This document shows positions 9,463-17,173 of a stretch of DNA of 29,808 nt, piece after piece (position 1 is the stretch's first letter; every line of letters begins with the position of its first letter). The notes beneath the pieces were generated by a model, which searched no databases, was not told the origin of the DNA, and saw nothing but the letters and a program-made list of their open reading frames with translations. Source of the stretch: a virus. The stretch lies in the IMG/VR virus record IMGVR_UViG_3300028423_000707, positions 1 through 29,808 of that record; one strand, given 5' to 3'. Position numbers and translations under genes: made by a program.

Positions 9463-10102
9463 AGCTTTGCTCTATTCAAGGGTGTCCACAGCCATGCAGG
9501 TTGAAGATGGTGTCTCTTTGGACGCCCAGGAGAGACAATTAATCACTGCAGCAGAGTTTCACGGGTTTAATGACTGGGAACTAGTGCGTGAAGAGGGTCG
9601 CTCGGGTAAAAGCATCAAAGGTAGGCCTAAGTTGCAGGAAACATTAAAAGTACTTGAACAGAAAGATGCAGACGCCCTTATTGTTACAAGACTTGACAGA
9701 CTGGCACGTTCTACTACAGACTTTCTCCAGATAGTAGATAAGTCTGCTAAAGAAGGATGGCGGTTAATCTTGCTTGATTTGAACCTAGATACATCGACGT
9801 ATCAGGGCAGGTTTGTGACAACAGTGATGTCGGCGCTCGCTGAGATGGAGCGTGGCATAATCGCTGAGCGTGCTAAAGATATTCACAAAGACCGCCGCGC
9901 CCAGGGGATTGAGTGGGGCAAAGACATCGGGCCAAAGGCAGATGACCGACAAGATTTAATAGACGCAATTATTAAATATAGAAGCAAAGGCTTGTCTTTT
10001 AAGAAAATAGCTGACAAGCTAAACCTAGAAGGCTACCCCACAAAAAATGGGGGGCTATGGTATGCTACAACTGTTCAGAACGTGTGGAAGCGAAATCAAT
10101 GA
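9437..10102 (+). CDS. Small serine recombinase (resolvase/invertase family)
   Basis: 221 residues from the ATG at 9437. The catalytic domain shows 'LLYSRVST' with nucleophile Ser17, 'DAQERQL', 'REEGRSGKSIKGRP' and 'VTRLDRLARSTTDF', all hallmarks of serine recombinases, then 'MSALAEMERGIIAERAKD' (the E helix). The C-terminal 45 residues ('GLSFKKIADKLNLEGYPTKNG...VQNVWKR') form a helix-turn-helix DNA-binding part. The length matches resolvases and invertases rather than large serine integrases. It likely acts on a short site such as the 9168-9197 palindrome. It overlaps its neighbours on both sides (26 bases upstream, ATGA downstream) and so is co-expressed with the following cassette. Confidence 0.88.
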   Translation: MSLDAPISKALLYSRVSTAMQVEDGVSLDAQERQLITAAEFHGFNDWELVREEGRSGKSIKGRPKLQETLKVLEQKDADALIVTRLDRLARSTTDFLQIVDKSAKEGWRLILLDLNLDTSTYQGRFVTTVMSALAEMERGIIAERAKDIHKDRRAQGIEWGKDIGPKADDRQDLIDAIIKYRSKGLSFKKIADKLNLEGYPTKNGGLWYATTVQNVWKRNQ

Positions 10103-10824
10103 GACGCAAATCTATAGAATTCTTACCTTCCGAAGACTTTGTCAAATATCTGTCGGAAAAGCCTGTAGTGGCAGCAAAGTCGCTTCCTCGGTGGTTTAGG
10201 GAATATAGTCAGTTTTTTGGACCAATCAACGACAAATTTAAATGGTTAGGTAGTGAAGGAAGTAATGCTTCTGTGAAGGCTTGCGTCCCCTTACTTGATG
10301 GAATGACAGCTGGATACACTATTCCACTTCCTTTTGATATAGAGGTAACTACGCTTCCAGATGGTCAAAAGGAGTTTCGTTGGAGAAGCGAGCAGTTAGA
10401 TGGACTAATTACTGGTCACCACGAGGACCAAGTACCAAGGCAAATGATTCCAAAAGATTTTTCTACAGTTCCTTATAAATTTAGGAGCTTTTGGTCAGTA
10501 AAAACACCCCCTGGGTACTCTGCAATGTTCGTACACCCTTTAAATAGGTTTGACTTACCTTTTGTGTCTATGTCTGCAATAGTAGATACAGATGACTATC
10601 ACATCCCCGTCAACTTCCCTTTCGTTTTGCGGCAAGATTTTTCTGGGATTATTGAAGCTGGTACTCCAATGATTCAAGTGATTCCTTTTAAGAGAGACTC
10701 CTGGGATTCGAGCGTCAAGCCAGAGATAGACCGCGAGCTCATAGAGAGAAATGAAGTTGACATGATGACTCGTATGTGGAAGATGTATAAAAAGCAGTAC
10801 TGGAAGCGCAAGGATTTTAAGTAG
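10099..10824 (+). CDS. Conserved protein of unknown function, paralogue A of the halogenase-linked pair
   Basis: 241 residues from an ATGA overlap with the recombinase. It aligns well with the protein at 11170: 'AAKSLPRWF', 'SVKACVPLLDGMTAGYT', 'TPPGYSAMFVHPLNRFDLPF', 'NFPFVLRQDFSGIIEAGTP', 'IQVIPFKRDSW' and a basic 'YKKQYWKRKDF' tail. The many constant His, Asn, Arg and Asp residues (HPxNRxDLPF) could make a binding or active site; the fold looks all-beta. I do not know a biochemical role; a DUF6065-like relationship is tentative. The position just ahead of two halogenases, with a second copy between, suggests a shared pathway. Confidence 0.7.
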   Translation: MRRKSIEFLPSEDFVKYLSEKPVVAAKSLPRWFREYSQFFGPINDKFKWLGSEGSNASVKACVPLLDGMTAGYTIPLPFDIEVTTLPDGQKEFRWRSEQLDGLITGHHEDQVPRQMIPKDFSTVPYKFRSFWSVKTPPGYSAMFVHPLNRFDLPFVSMSAIVDTDDYHIPVNFPFVLRQDFSGIIEAGTPMIQVIPFKRDSWDSSVKPEIDRELIERNEVDMMTRMWKMYKKQYWKRKDFK

Positions 10825-10826
10825 CA

Positions 10827-11180
10827 ATGTCCAGGAGGAAGCAAAAACTTGTAGACGCCGCTATTAAAAACGGCGCTCCTATTGCTGACTGGACTATTAA
10901 GGAAGAAATGCAGATTAATGGACGCCATGTAACAAAGGGCACTGAGCTAAAGATTCGTGGTGAGCGGGGCCGGTTTAGGTTCGTTAAATACGTCTACAAC
11001 GAAAGATTAGACGTAGACTGGATTGATGTTTGGGGTGGTCCCAAGAGGTGTCCAGCTCTAAGAAGCTTCAGGGTTGACCAGGTGCATAGGGTTCACTATA
11101 AGAATCAAACCAATGAAGCTTTGGCTGAGGAGTATAAGGCTAAGAAAGAACTGTTAAAGAAAGAGCAAGATGATGTTTGA
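10827..11180 (+). CDS. Conserved small basic actinophage protein
   Basis: 117 residues. The core 'INGRHVTKGTELKIRGERGRFRFVKYV', 'WIDVWGGPK', 'RSFRVDQVHRVHYKNQT' is a pattern I recognise from actinobacteriophages; it looks like a small beta-barrel followed by a charged helix. It is highly basic, so nucleic-acid contact is possible. Function is unknown. It lies between the two paralogues and overlaps the second by 11 bases. Confidence 0.65.
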   Translation: MSRRKQKLVDAAIKNGAPIADWTIKEEMQINGRHVTKGTELKIRGERGRFRFVKYVYNERLDVDWIDVWGGPKRCPALRSFRVDQVHRVHYKNQTNEALAEEYKAKKELLKKEQDDV

Positions 11181-11934
11181 GTTTTTTAGAAAAAAGAACA
11201 AGTTGGTTGAGCCGGGTGAACAACTAATAGAGTTTGGAAGAACAGCTGATTGGATTCCTTATCCACAGCCAGCCAGTAAATCTATTCCTGACTGGTATAA
11301 AAATACCCCAAAGTACACTAATGGTAATGAACCAATTATGGGTTCGGAGCATCAATCTAGTAATTTGAGTGTTAAATACTGTATTCCATTCTTAGATGCC
11401 CTGACAGTTGGATACACTGCACATTTATGGTGTGACCTTAAGGTAGAGCAAAGACCGGCAGGGCCTTGGTTTACTTGGCGCGTGGAGCCATCGGTATTAG
11501 ATGGCCGGAATCCTGAAGGTTTAGAGACGTTACCTATCCCGCATGGGCACTCAGATAATCATTTTATTTGGCACCAGCCATTTAGTGTTAGGGTTCCTAA
11601 GGGGTATTCAGTGCTATACACCCACCCTTTTAATAGGTATGACCTTCCATTTACCACTTTGACTGGGATACACGACTCAGACACTATTCTTCCTCCCGGT
11701 AATTTTCCATTTCATCTAAAGGAAGGTTTTGAAGGCATCATACCTTCAGGCACGCCTATATTTCAGATGCTACCTTTTAAACGTGAAGATTGGGTAGGAC
11801 TTGGTAATCCAGAATTACAAAAAGAAGGTCACGACCGTTCAATGAAGTCCGTGAGTATGGTAGCTGGCTATTACAAGAAAAAGCGTTGGTCACGAAAGAA
11901 CTACAGAATGGTTGAGATAGAAGATGACATTTAA
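11170..11934 (+). CDS. Conserved protein of unknown function, paralogue B of the halogenase-linked pair
   Basis: 254 residues; tandem ATGs at 11170 and 11173 are both possible starts. It shares with the 10099 protein the blocks 'SKSIPDWY', 'SVKYCIPFLDALTVGYT', 'VPKGYSVLYTHPFNRYDLPF', 'NFPFHLKEGFEGIIPSGTP', 'FQMLPFKREDW' and a basic C terminus. The HPxNRxDLPF and GTPxxQxxPFKRxxW motifs are the best constant points. There is no signal peptide or membrane helix, so it is cytoplasmic or virion-borne. It overlaps the first halogenase by 11 bases, which points to stoichiometric co-translation with it. Role unknown; a substrate-binding or carrier partner of the halogenase is conjecture. Confidence 0.7.
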   Translation: MMFEFFRKKNKLVEPGEQLIEFGRTADWIPYPQPASKSIPDWYKNTPKYTNGNEPIMGSEHQSSNLSVKYCIPFLDALTVGYTAHLWCDLKVEQRPAGPWFTWRVEPSVLDGRNPEGLETLPIPHGHSDNHFIWHQPFSVRVPKGYSVLYTHPFNRYDLPFTTLTGIHDSDTILPPGNFPFHLKEGFEGIIPSGTPIFQMLPFKREDWVGLGNPELQKEGHDRSMKSVSMVAGYYKKKRWSRKNYRMVEIEDDI

Positions 11935-13516
11935 AGATAACCACAAACAGCGATTCGTAGTTCTAGGGGCTGGTACAGCAGGTACTATAGCTGCTTTATA
12001 TCTACAAACTGTGGATGAAAATTGCAAGATAACTATTGTCAAGTCAGATAGTGTTGGCATACTAGGTTCTGGAGAGGGAACCACACCTGCGTTTGTAAAG
12101 ATGATGGACGCCTGTGGTATACCTTTTGAGAGACTGGTCCGACGCACAGGTGCAACCGTTAAAAACGGAATTAGGTTTTGTGGGTGGAATAAAAACAACA
12201 AACAGCAAAGCGACCAGTTTGTACACTCGTTTGGCGCTGGGTTAGGTTTGGGTATTGTAGATTTAACTCCTTCCGAGCAGGTAGTCCCTTTTAGTGGCGC
12301 ATTTCTTATGAATGCTCAGTATGGAGAGTCACCAGATAAAAGTGATTTAACAGCTAAAGCAGCTAAGCTATACAAGGCAAATTTTGCTCCTCGAGACGGC
12401 AGCCAAGTAGGTGACGACGCAGGTGGTCAGAGAGATATCTCTGAGTTGGCTGCCATATCAAAGTTTGCAGTTCATTTTGACGCTAATGCCTTAGCCGAAG
12501 AACTACTTCTTGTCGCTCAAGAGAGGGGTATAGACGTTGTAGAGGGTAAGGTGAAGGACTTTGTGCAAAACGAAAAAGGGGATGTTACAAGCTTAGTTCT
12601 AAATAATGATTCTTCTATACCTCTAGACTTTTTAATTGATGCTAGTGGTTTTAGCAGGATGTTCCCTAAAGCGTTTAAGTCTAAGTGGGTTAGCTGGAAG
12701 AAGTATCTACCTGTTGACTCTGCTATACCTTTTTTCTTACCAAAAACAAAAAAGATACCAGCTATAACTGACGCTATTGCCATGAACTATGGGTGGATGT
12801 GGAAGATACCTCTACAACACAGATGGGGGTGTGGGTATGTTTTTGATTCTTCGCTTATTTCAGCTGAGGAAGCCGCAGCTGAGGCTGCAGAATTTTTAGG
12901 AGCCAAAGTCGAGTACGACACAGTGCTGACTTTTGAGCCAGGTTACTACAAGACCCCGTGGCAACGCAATGTAGTTTCTATTGGACTAGCTAGCAGTTTC
13001 GTCGAGCCACTAGAGGCAACTTCTATATGGGCAACTATCTTACAGCTTGAAGAACTTTTTACCCGTCCTGAAATGATTCACAATCCTAATCAAGAGAGCA
13101 GAGATTTTTTCAATAAAAGGAATGAGCAACTCCAGCAAAACATTGCTGCAATGATTCAACTTCATTATCAAACTAGGCGGAAGGACACAGAGTTTTGGCA
13201 AAAGTTTGATGGAACTAATCTAGTTCCTAGGCTAGCTGAGATTTATGACATTCTTAAATATAGAACTTTAGATTGGAGAGATATAGAGGGTGGAGACCCT
13301 TGGCACTTAGATTCTTGGTATTACGTTGGTATGGGTGTCAAGCACTCAGACATGCTAAGAAGATTAGGGGAGGCTACGGAATACAACCTCTATAGTCAAA
13401 AAGTTAAGTTTGATTACGAGTACCTGAGGAAACAACAAGCTATGGGGGCGATTAACCATCTTTACGACCATAGAACATTCTTAGAGTTACTAGGAGCAGA
13501 ACCTTGGCAAGATTAG
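11924..13516 (+). CDS. Flavin-dependent halogenase (tryptophan halogenase family), copy 1
   Basis: 530 residues, full length for PrnA/RebH-type enzymes, which use FADH2, O2 and chloride or bromide to halogenate electron-rich rings. It begins with the FAD-binding GAGTAG (residues 15-20) and has 'GSGEGTTP' (49-55). Lys80 in 'GATVKNGIRF' sits where the catalytic lysine (Lys79 of PrnA and RebH) is expected. The halogenase motif WMWKIP (291-296) is intact, and 'GLASSFVEPLEATSI' holds the active-site glutamate region (361-367). All hallmark residues are present, so it looks active. The substrate cannot be told from sequence; free tryptophan, an indole, a peptide or a tRNA/protein side chain are all open. 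It overlaps both neighbours. Confidence 0.92.
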   Translation: MTFKDNHKQRFVVLGAGTAGTIAALYLQTVDENCKITIVKSDSVGILGSGEGTTPAFVKMMDACGIPFERLVRRTGATVKNGIRFCGWNKNNKQQSDQFVHSFGAGLGLGIVDLTPSEQVVPFSGAFLMNAQYGESPDKSDLTAKAAKLYKANFAPRDGSQVGDDAGGQRDISELAAISKFAVHFDANALAEELLLVAQERGIDVVEGKVKDFVQNEKGDVTSLVLNNDSSIPLDFLIDASGFSRMFPKAFKSKWVSWKKYLPVDSAIPFFLPKTKKIPAITDAIAMNYGWMWKIPLQHRWGCGYVFDSSLISAEEAAAEAAEFLGAKVEYDTVLTFEPGYYKTPWQRNVVSIGLASSFVEPLEATSIWATILQLEELFTRPEMIHNPNQESRDFFNKRNEQLQQNIAAMIQLHYQTRRKDTEFWQKFDGTNLVPRLAEIYDILKYRTLDWRDIEGGDPWHLDSWYYVGMGVKHSDMLRRLGEATEYNLYSQKVKFDYEYLRKQQAMGAINHLYDHRTFLELLGAEPWQD

Positions 13517-13794
13517 AGTGGTTGTCCGCTCTAAAAACTATGTTAAAGACCAGCTACTGGGATAAACCAAACACTGTTGAGTTCTTTGCCTTCATGATAA
13601 AAATTATTATTATTATCCCTGGGCTAATCTGGGGCGTCTATATCTGGTGGCTATATCTGTTTTCCTTGGGAACCAGCTTTGCGTTAGTATGGTCTTCGAC
13701 TGTTAAGACGTTGCCAACTATTATTATTTTGAACCTAGCTTGGATATTCTTATCGTCATTTGTACTTATCAGAGAGTTTTTATCATGGATATAA
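13504..13794 (+). CDS. Two-helix membrane protein between the halogenases
   Basis: Up to 96 residues from a TTG at 13504 with an AGGAG 7 bases before it; an ATG at 13540 without ribosome site would give 84 residues. Two long hydrophobic stretches are clear: 'IKIIIIIPGLIWGVYIWWLYL' and 'LPTIIILNLAWIFLSSFVLI'. It overlaps halogenase 1 by 13 bases and halogenase 2 by 10. Nothing identifies a function. Its place between two redox enzymes allows a membrane anchor or transporter subunit as guesses only. Confidence 0.6.
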   Translation: MARLEWLSALKTMLKTSYWDKPNTVEFFAFMIKIIIIIPGLIWGVYIWWLYLFSLGTSFALVWSSTVKTLPTIIILNLAWIFLSSFVLIREFLSWI

Positions 13795-15302
13795 CTATAT
13801 GTGGCGGGGGTACAGCTGGCTGGATTGCTGCCTTCCACCTCCTTCGGGCGTCGAATATTAAAAAACTAACTGTAATAGAGTCATCAAAAGTTGGGATTAT
13901 TGGGGCGGGTGAAGCATCAAGCGGTTTGCTTTACTCTTTGCTGGAAGATGAGTACAGCAATAGCGACTTTTCTATGTATGAAAAAAGTTGGCCAAAAGTT
14001 GACCTTGAGCACTTCAACAATAGTGTCGAAGCAAGTCCAAAGTATGGGATTTTTCATAAAGATTGGGCAAAAAAGCCTGGTGGATACTTTGGACCAATAA
14101 TTGGTAGTCCAACAGAAAAAGTTCATCAAGATTTTTTGTTTCTAGCAGCAGTAGCATCCAGTCAGGGCAGGAAAGGTCATACTGCAAGTGAGTTTGGAAT
14201 TGCTTACGACCTAAACGCTTGGCCAATAAGTGAAGGGCCAGCTTTACACTTTGACGGAAATAAGTTTTCTAAATATATAAGGGATTTCTTACTTAGCTAT
14301 GAAAATCGGCTAAATGTAGTAGACGCAACTATTGATAACGTCAATCTAGACAGCAGGGGTTGGATTGAAAGTGTCAACTTAGATGATGGCTCTGAAGTTA
14401 AAAGCGACTTTTGGTTTGATGCTACAGGTTTTAAGAAAGTTTTAATGAGCAAGATGGGGACAGAGTGGACTTCCTATAAAGATGTGCTACCTGTGGATAG
14501 TGCCATACCTTTTATAGAGGAGTATCAACCCGAGGAACGGGTAAAACCCATGACATTGGCTCAGGCTATGAGCTCTGGCTGGATGTGGAACTCACCTTTG
14601 GACCATAGAAAAGGAGCTGGCTATGTATACTCTAGTCAGTTTGTTAGCGATGAAGATGCCTTAAAAGAAGTTGAAGAAGTAGTTGGTCATGAAGTCGACC
14701 CAATAAAAACAATTAAGTTTGAATCAGGCAGGATTTCAGAAACTTGGAAAAATAACTGCATAGCTATAGGGCTAGCATCATCTTTCTTAGAACCACTAGA
14801 AGCTACATCTATCCACTCCACAATTGTGCAAATGATTGCTTTCACAAGAGAGTACTTAACTCCTACTGTAAATACAACTGTAAAAGAATCCTATATTACT
14901 AGCTACAACGAGCGTATAAGTAAGGTGCTAGAGCATTACAAGGACTTTACCGTTTTTCACTACCAAGGGGGGAGGACTGACTCCGAGTTTTGGAGATATA
15001 TAACTAATGAGAAAGCCACTACTCCAGTTGTTGAAAATTACATTGAAAAGGCTCAAAACAACATTATCCCTGGCGATACATATTTTAATGACAAGTTTGC
15101 ACTCGATGGACTTTGGAAGTGGACCTTATCTGGGCTTGACTTAATCACTCCTGCCCAGGCAAATAAGCAATTAAAATTTCATAATATGTACAGGTTGTCT
15201 ACTGATAAGCTTGCTATGTACATACAAGAAAACAAAGAAATTTATAGACAAAGAGGTATCCCATTTATCTTTTTGCCAAGAGGAGCTGGTTGGGAACGTT
15301 GA
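13785..15302 (+). CDS. Flavin-dependent halogenase (tryptophan halogenase family), divergent copy 2
   Basis: 505 residues from the ATG at 13785 (AGAGAG upstream). FAD motif GGGTAG (residues 7-12), then 'GAGEASS' (40-46) lacking the usual Thr-Pro. Lys86 in 'EASPKYGIFHKDW' matches the catalytic lysine position. The halogenase motif reads WMWNSP (266-271), with Ser where Ile is normal in WxWxIP. 'GLASSFLEPLEATSI' (329-343) is kept, and 'LPVDSAIPF' is shared with copy 1. Overall it is clearly a paralogue, not a recent duplicate. The altered motif suggests a different substrate pocket or weaker halogenation. Its TGA overlaps the next TTG start. Confidence 0.9.
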   Translation: MDITICGGGTAGWIAAFHLLRASNIKKLTVIESSKVGIIGAGEASSGLLYSLLEDEYSNSDFSMYEKSWPKVDLEHFNNSVEASPKYGIFHKDWAKKPGGYFGPIIGSPTEKVHQDFLFLAAVASSQGRKGHTASEFGIAYDLNAWPISEGPALHFDGNKFSKYIRDFLLSYENRLNVVDATIDNVNLDSRGWIESVNLDDGSEVKSDFWFDATGFKKVLMSKMGTEWTSYKDVLPVDSAIPFIEEYQPEERVKPMTLAQAMSSGWMWNSPLDHRKGAGYVYSSQFVSDEDALKEVEEVVGHEVDPIKTIKFESGRISETWKNNCIAIGLASSFLEPLEATSIHSTIVQMIAFTREYLTPTVNTTVKESYITSYNERISKVLEHYKDFTVFHYQGGRTDSEFWRYITNEKATTPVVENYIEKAQNNIIPGDTYFNDKFALDGLWKWTLSGLDLITPAQANKQLKFHNMYRLSTDKLAMYIQENKEIYRQRGIPFIFLPRGAGWER

Positions 15303-15565
15303 GTACAGATAATAAAAATGAACTTATGAAAACTGGAGCTAAGCTAGAGCATGAAAGGCTAGCTAAAGTCGCTTTCGGTTATAGGCTTAGAAATGACGAA
15401 GATTCTGCTAACGCTAGAGAATTCGCTGCAGCGGGCGAAGTCACTGAGCAACGTAGGATTTTAGCCCTATTTGAAGAGAGGTTGCAACTGGGAGATAATC
15501 CAGAGGCGGCTCAATGGGCAATCGAAGTGATTAGAACAAGCACCGACTCTAGGTATCTTTCTTAG
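15299..15565 (+). CDS. Small helical hypothetical protein
   Basis: 88 residues from the TTG at 15299, which overlaps the halogenase stop (TTGA); a TTG at 15290 is also possible, with AGGAG just before it. The sequence is charged and looks helical ('KLEHERLAKVAFGYRLRNDEDSANAREFAAAGEV'). There are no cysteines and no membrane segment. It belongs to the halogenase transcription unit by overlap. I do not recognise it. Confidence 0.55.
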   Translation: MSTDNKNELMKTGAKLEHERLAKVAFGYRLRNDEDSANAREFAAAGEVTEQRRILALFEERLQLGDNPEAAQWAIEVIRTSTDSRYLS

Positions 15566-15569
15566 AACA

Positions 15570-16298
15570 TTGATTTACGAGTGGAAACCAGCCCAGGGCG
15601 TACGTAATTATGGCGACGCTCTAGGTGAGATAGTAGCCGAGGCTCTAGATGTAGAGTCAATGGATAAGTCAATCGACAAAGTTTACTTCCCTATTGGAAG
15701 TGTTATTAGCAACGAACATATTGAATACTGGGTCAAACTAAAACGGACGCCAGTATTTATTGGCTGTGGCTGGAGGGGTACAGAGCTAGACCCCGAGCTA
15801 GTTAAGAAGTGCGCATTCATTGGAGTTCGTGGACCAATAACTGCAAACGCTGTTGAAGCTTGTGGGCTAGACCGTCCTACTGTCACCGGCGACAGCGCCT
15901 ACATCGCTTTCGACCACCTTGCGATAGACGCCCCTACTGTAGACAGAATGGGAACGCTTCTAGTTCCACATATTGCAAGTAAGGTGAAAAGGTCGACAAC
16001 TCCGGAAAAGTTTGGTGTGGACAGAATTGTTTTGCCAAGGGTGATTACCAGGCAAGACACTGTGGACATGGTTAATACAATTGCAATGAGTGAGTTTGTG
16101 TTGGCTGGTGCTATGCACGCCGCTATTACATCTCATGCGTTTGGTGTTCCCTTTGCACCTTTTAATCCAGGCAACGAACCCAAGATGAAGTGGTATGACT
16201 GGTTCGAGTCCATTGGAGTGCCCCGCAGAGAGATTAGGTTCTGCAAAGATTATCAGCAGGGCTATGAATGGTATAAATCAATTTCACAATATCTTTGA
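15570..16298 (+). CDS. Polysaccharide pyruvyl transferase-like protein
   Basis: 242 residues from a TTG at 15570. It fits the PS_pyruv_trans family: 'NYGDALGEI' near the N terminus, 'FIGCGWRG', 'RGPITANAV', 'VTGDSAYI' and the strongly typical 'FVLAGAMHAAITSHAFGVPFAPF'. Family members transfer pyruvate from phosphoenolpyruvate to sugars of surface polysaccharides, making ketals that change charge and can mask receptors. It is shorter than many bacterial members (about 300-350), so it could be a trimmed phage form. It closes the halogenase block. A role in altering the host surface or phage glycans is inference. Confidence 0.75.
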   Translation: MIYEWKPAQGVRNYGDALGEIVAEALDVESMDKSIDKVYFPIGSVISNEHIEYWVKLKRTPVFIGCGWRGTELDPELVKKCAFIGVRGPITANAVEACGLDRPTVTGDSAYIAFDHLAIDAPTVDRMGTLLVPHIASKVKRSTTPEKFGVDRIVLPRVITRQDTVDMVNTIAMSEFVLAGAMHAAITSHAFGVPFAPFNPGNEPKMKWYDWFESIGVPRREIRFCKDYQQGYEWYKSISQYL

Positions 16299-16323
16299 CA
16301 TAAATGCGTAGTCTTGCTACAGT
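16295..16323 (+). promoter_or_regulatory. Strong sigma-70-type promoter
   Basis: TTGACA (16295-16300), a 17-base spacer and TACAGT (16318-16323) stand 25 bases before the ATG at 16348, with GGAGAA as ribosome site. The -35 box overlaps the stop of the pyruvyl transferase gene. It marks the start of the next operon. Confidence 0.6.
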
Positions 16324-16347
16324 TTTTGTACGTAGAACGGAGAACGC

Positions 16348-16524
16348 ATGGAACGCGATTACGAAGCAGAGCTAAAAGCTATTACTGTCCAACTAGCTAT
16401 GGTTGGGAAAGCCATTGACTCTTTGGTAGAAGCTAGCGAGCAATTAATTGTAGACGCTAAGTTTTTGCTTATGGTTATGGGAGAAGAAGAGACAGAAGAG
16501 GAGAGCTGGGACTATGGCATATAA
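16348..16524 (+). CDS. Small acidic helical protein
   Basis: 58 residues with an uninterrupted helical look ('ELKAITVQLAMVGKAIDSLVEASEQLIVDAKFLLMVMG') and an acidic end (EEETEEESWDYGI). It might form a coiled coil. First gene behind the promoter at 16295; overlaps the next start by 11 bases. Unknown. Confidence 0.55.
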   Translation: MERDYEAELKAITVQLAMVGKAIDSLVEASEQLIVDAKFLLMVMGEEETEEESWDYGI

Positions 16525-17173
16525 GGACTACAACGACTACCTTGACTACTTAGATTATGACCAGGGCAGGTATGTCGAGACGAATAAAGTGAAGTACTCA
16601 GATGGCACAGAGCATGAGGAAATTTCTATGCCACAGGGAGCTTTCTGGGATTTGCTAGAGAAAGCGGAGAGAATGGGCCGCGAGGCCGCTCGACGCGATG
16701 TAATAGACGCAATTACTGAAGTAGCTGGCAAATATCGCGGAAGTAGAAGTGCCCAGGTAAATATGGCCTTTGACCATGTAAACAACACGATTGTTGCTGG
16801 TAGTAACTCTGGTGCTATTAAAGGCAGAGAAGTTTTGAAGGCTGAGACGCAGGACCTGGATGTGGTCAATGAAGCTGACGACAAGTTGGCACAGAGACAA
16901 CGTATGAGGGACGAGATGGCTCCTATTCCTGACTTTCTTCGTGACGAAAAAGGTAGGTTTGTATCAGAGCCTACATACGTTAATCCTGATTTAGACCCCG
17001 TGAAACAGGCTCATGACAAGCTTCTAGTCGGTTGGTATCAGCGTGGTACCGAACTTATTTACTGGAATGGTGAGACCTGGGCTTCTGGACCCAAGAGAGA
17101 AAGTCTTGGCATAACTAGGTTGCCTATTTCGGAACTAGAAAAACTAGAGTATGTCGATTTCTACAACGGATAG
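16514..17173 (+). CDS. Unknown 219-residue protein
   Basis: The N terminus is very rich in Tyr and Asp ('YKDYNDYLDYLDYDQGRYVE'). A charged helical middle follows ('AERMGREAARRDVIDAITEVAGKYRG'), and the C-terminal 'YQRGTELIYWNGETWASG' looks like a small beta domain. There is no signal peptide, membrane segment or Cys motif. It overlaps the following gene by 23 bases. I cannot name a family. Confidence 0.6.
   Translation: MAYKDYNDYLDYLDYDQGRYVETNKVKYSDGTEHEEISMPQGAFWDLLEKAERMGREAARRDVIDAITEVAGKYRGSRSAQVNMAFDHVNNTIVAGSNSGAIKGREVLKAETQDLDVVNEADDKLAQRQRMRDEMAPIPDFLRDEKGRFVSEPTYVNPDLDPVKQAHDKLLVGWYQRGTELIYWNGETWASGPKRESLGITRLPISELEKLEYVDFYNG

Noticed and set aside
9437-10102. Phage integrase of the large serine type
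   Set aside because: At 221 residues it lacks the zinc ribbon and coiled-coil recombinase domains of large serine integrases; a resolvase/invertase is the better reading.
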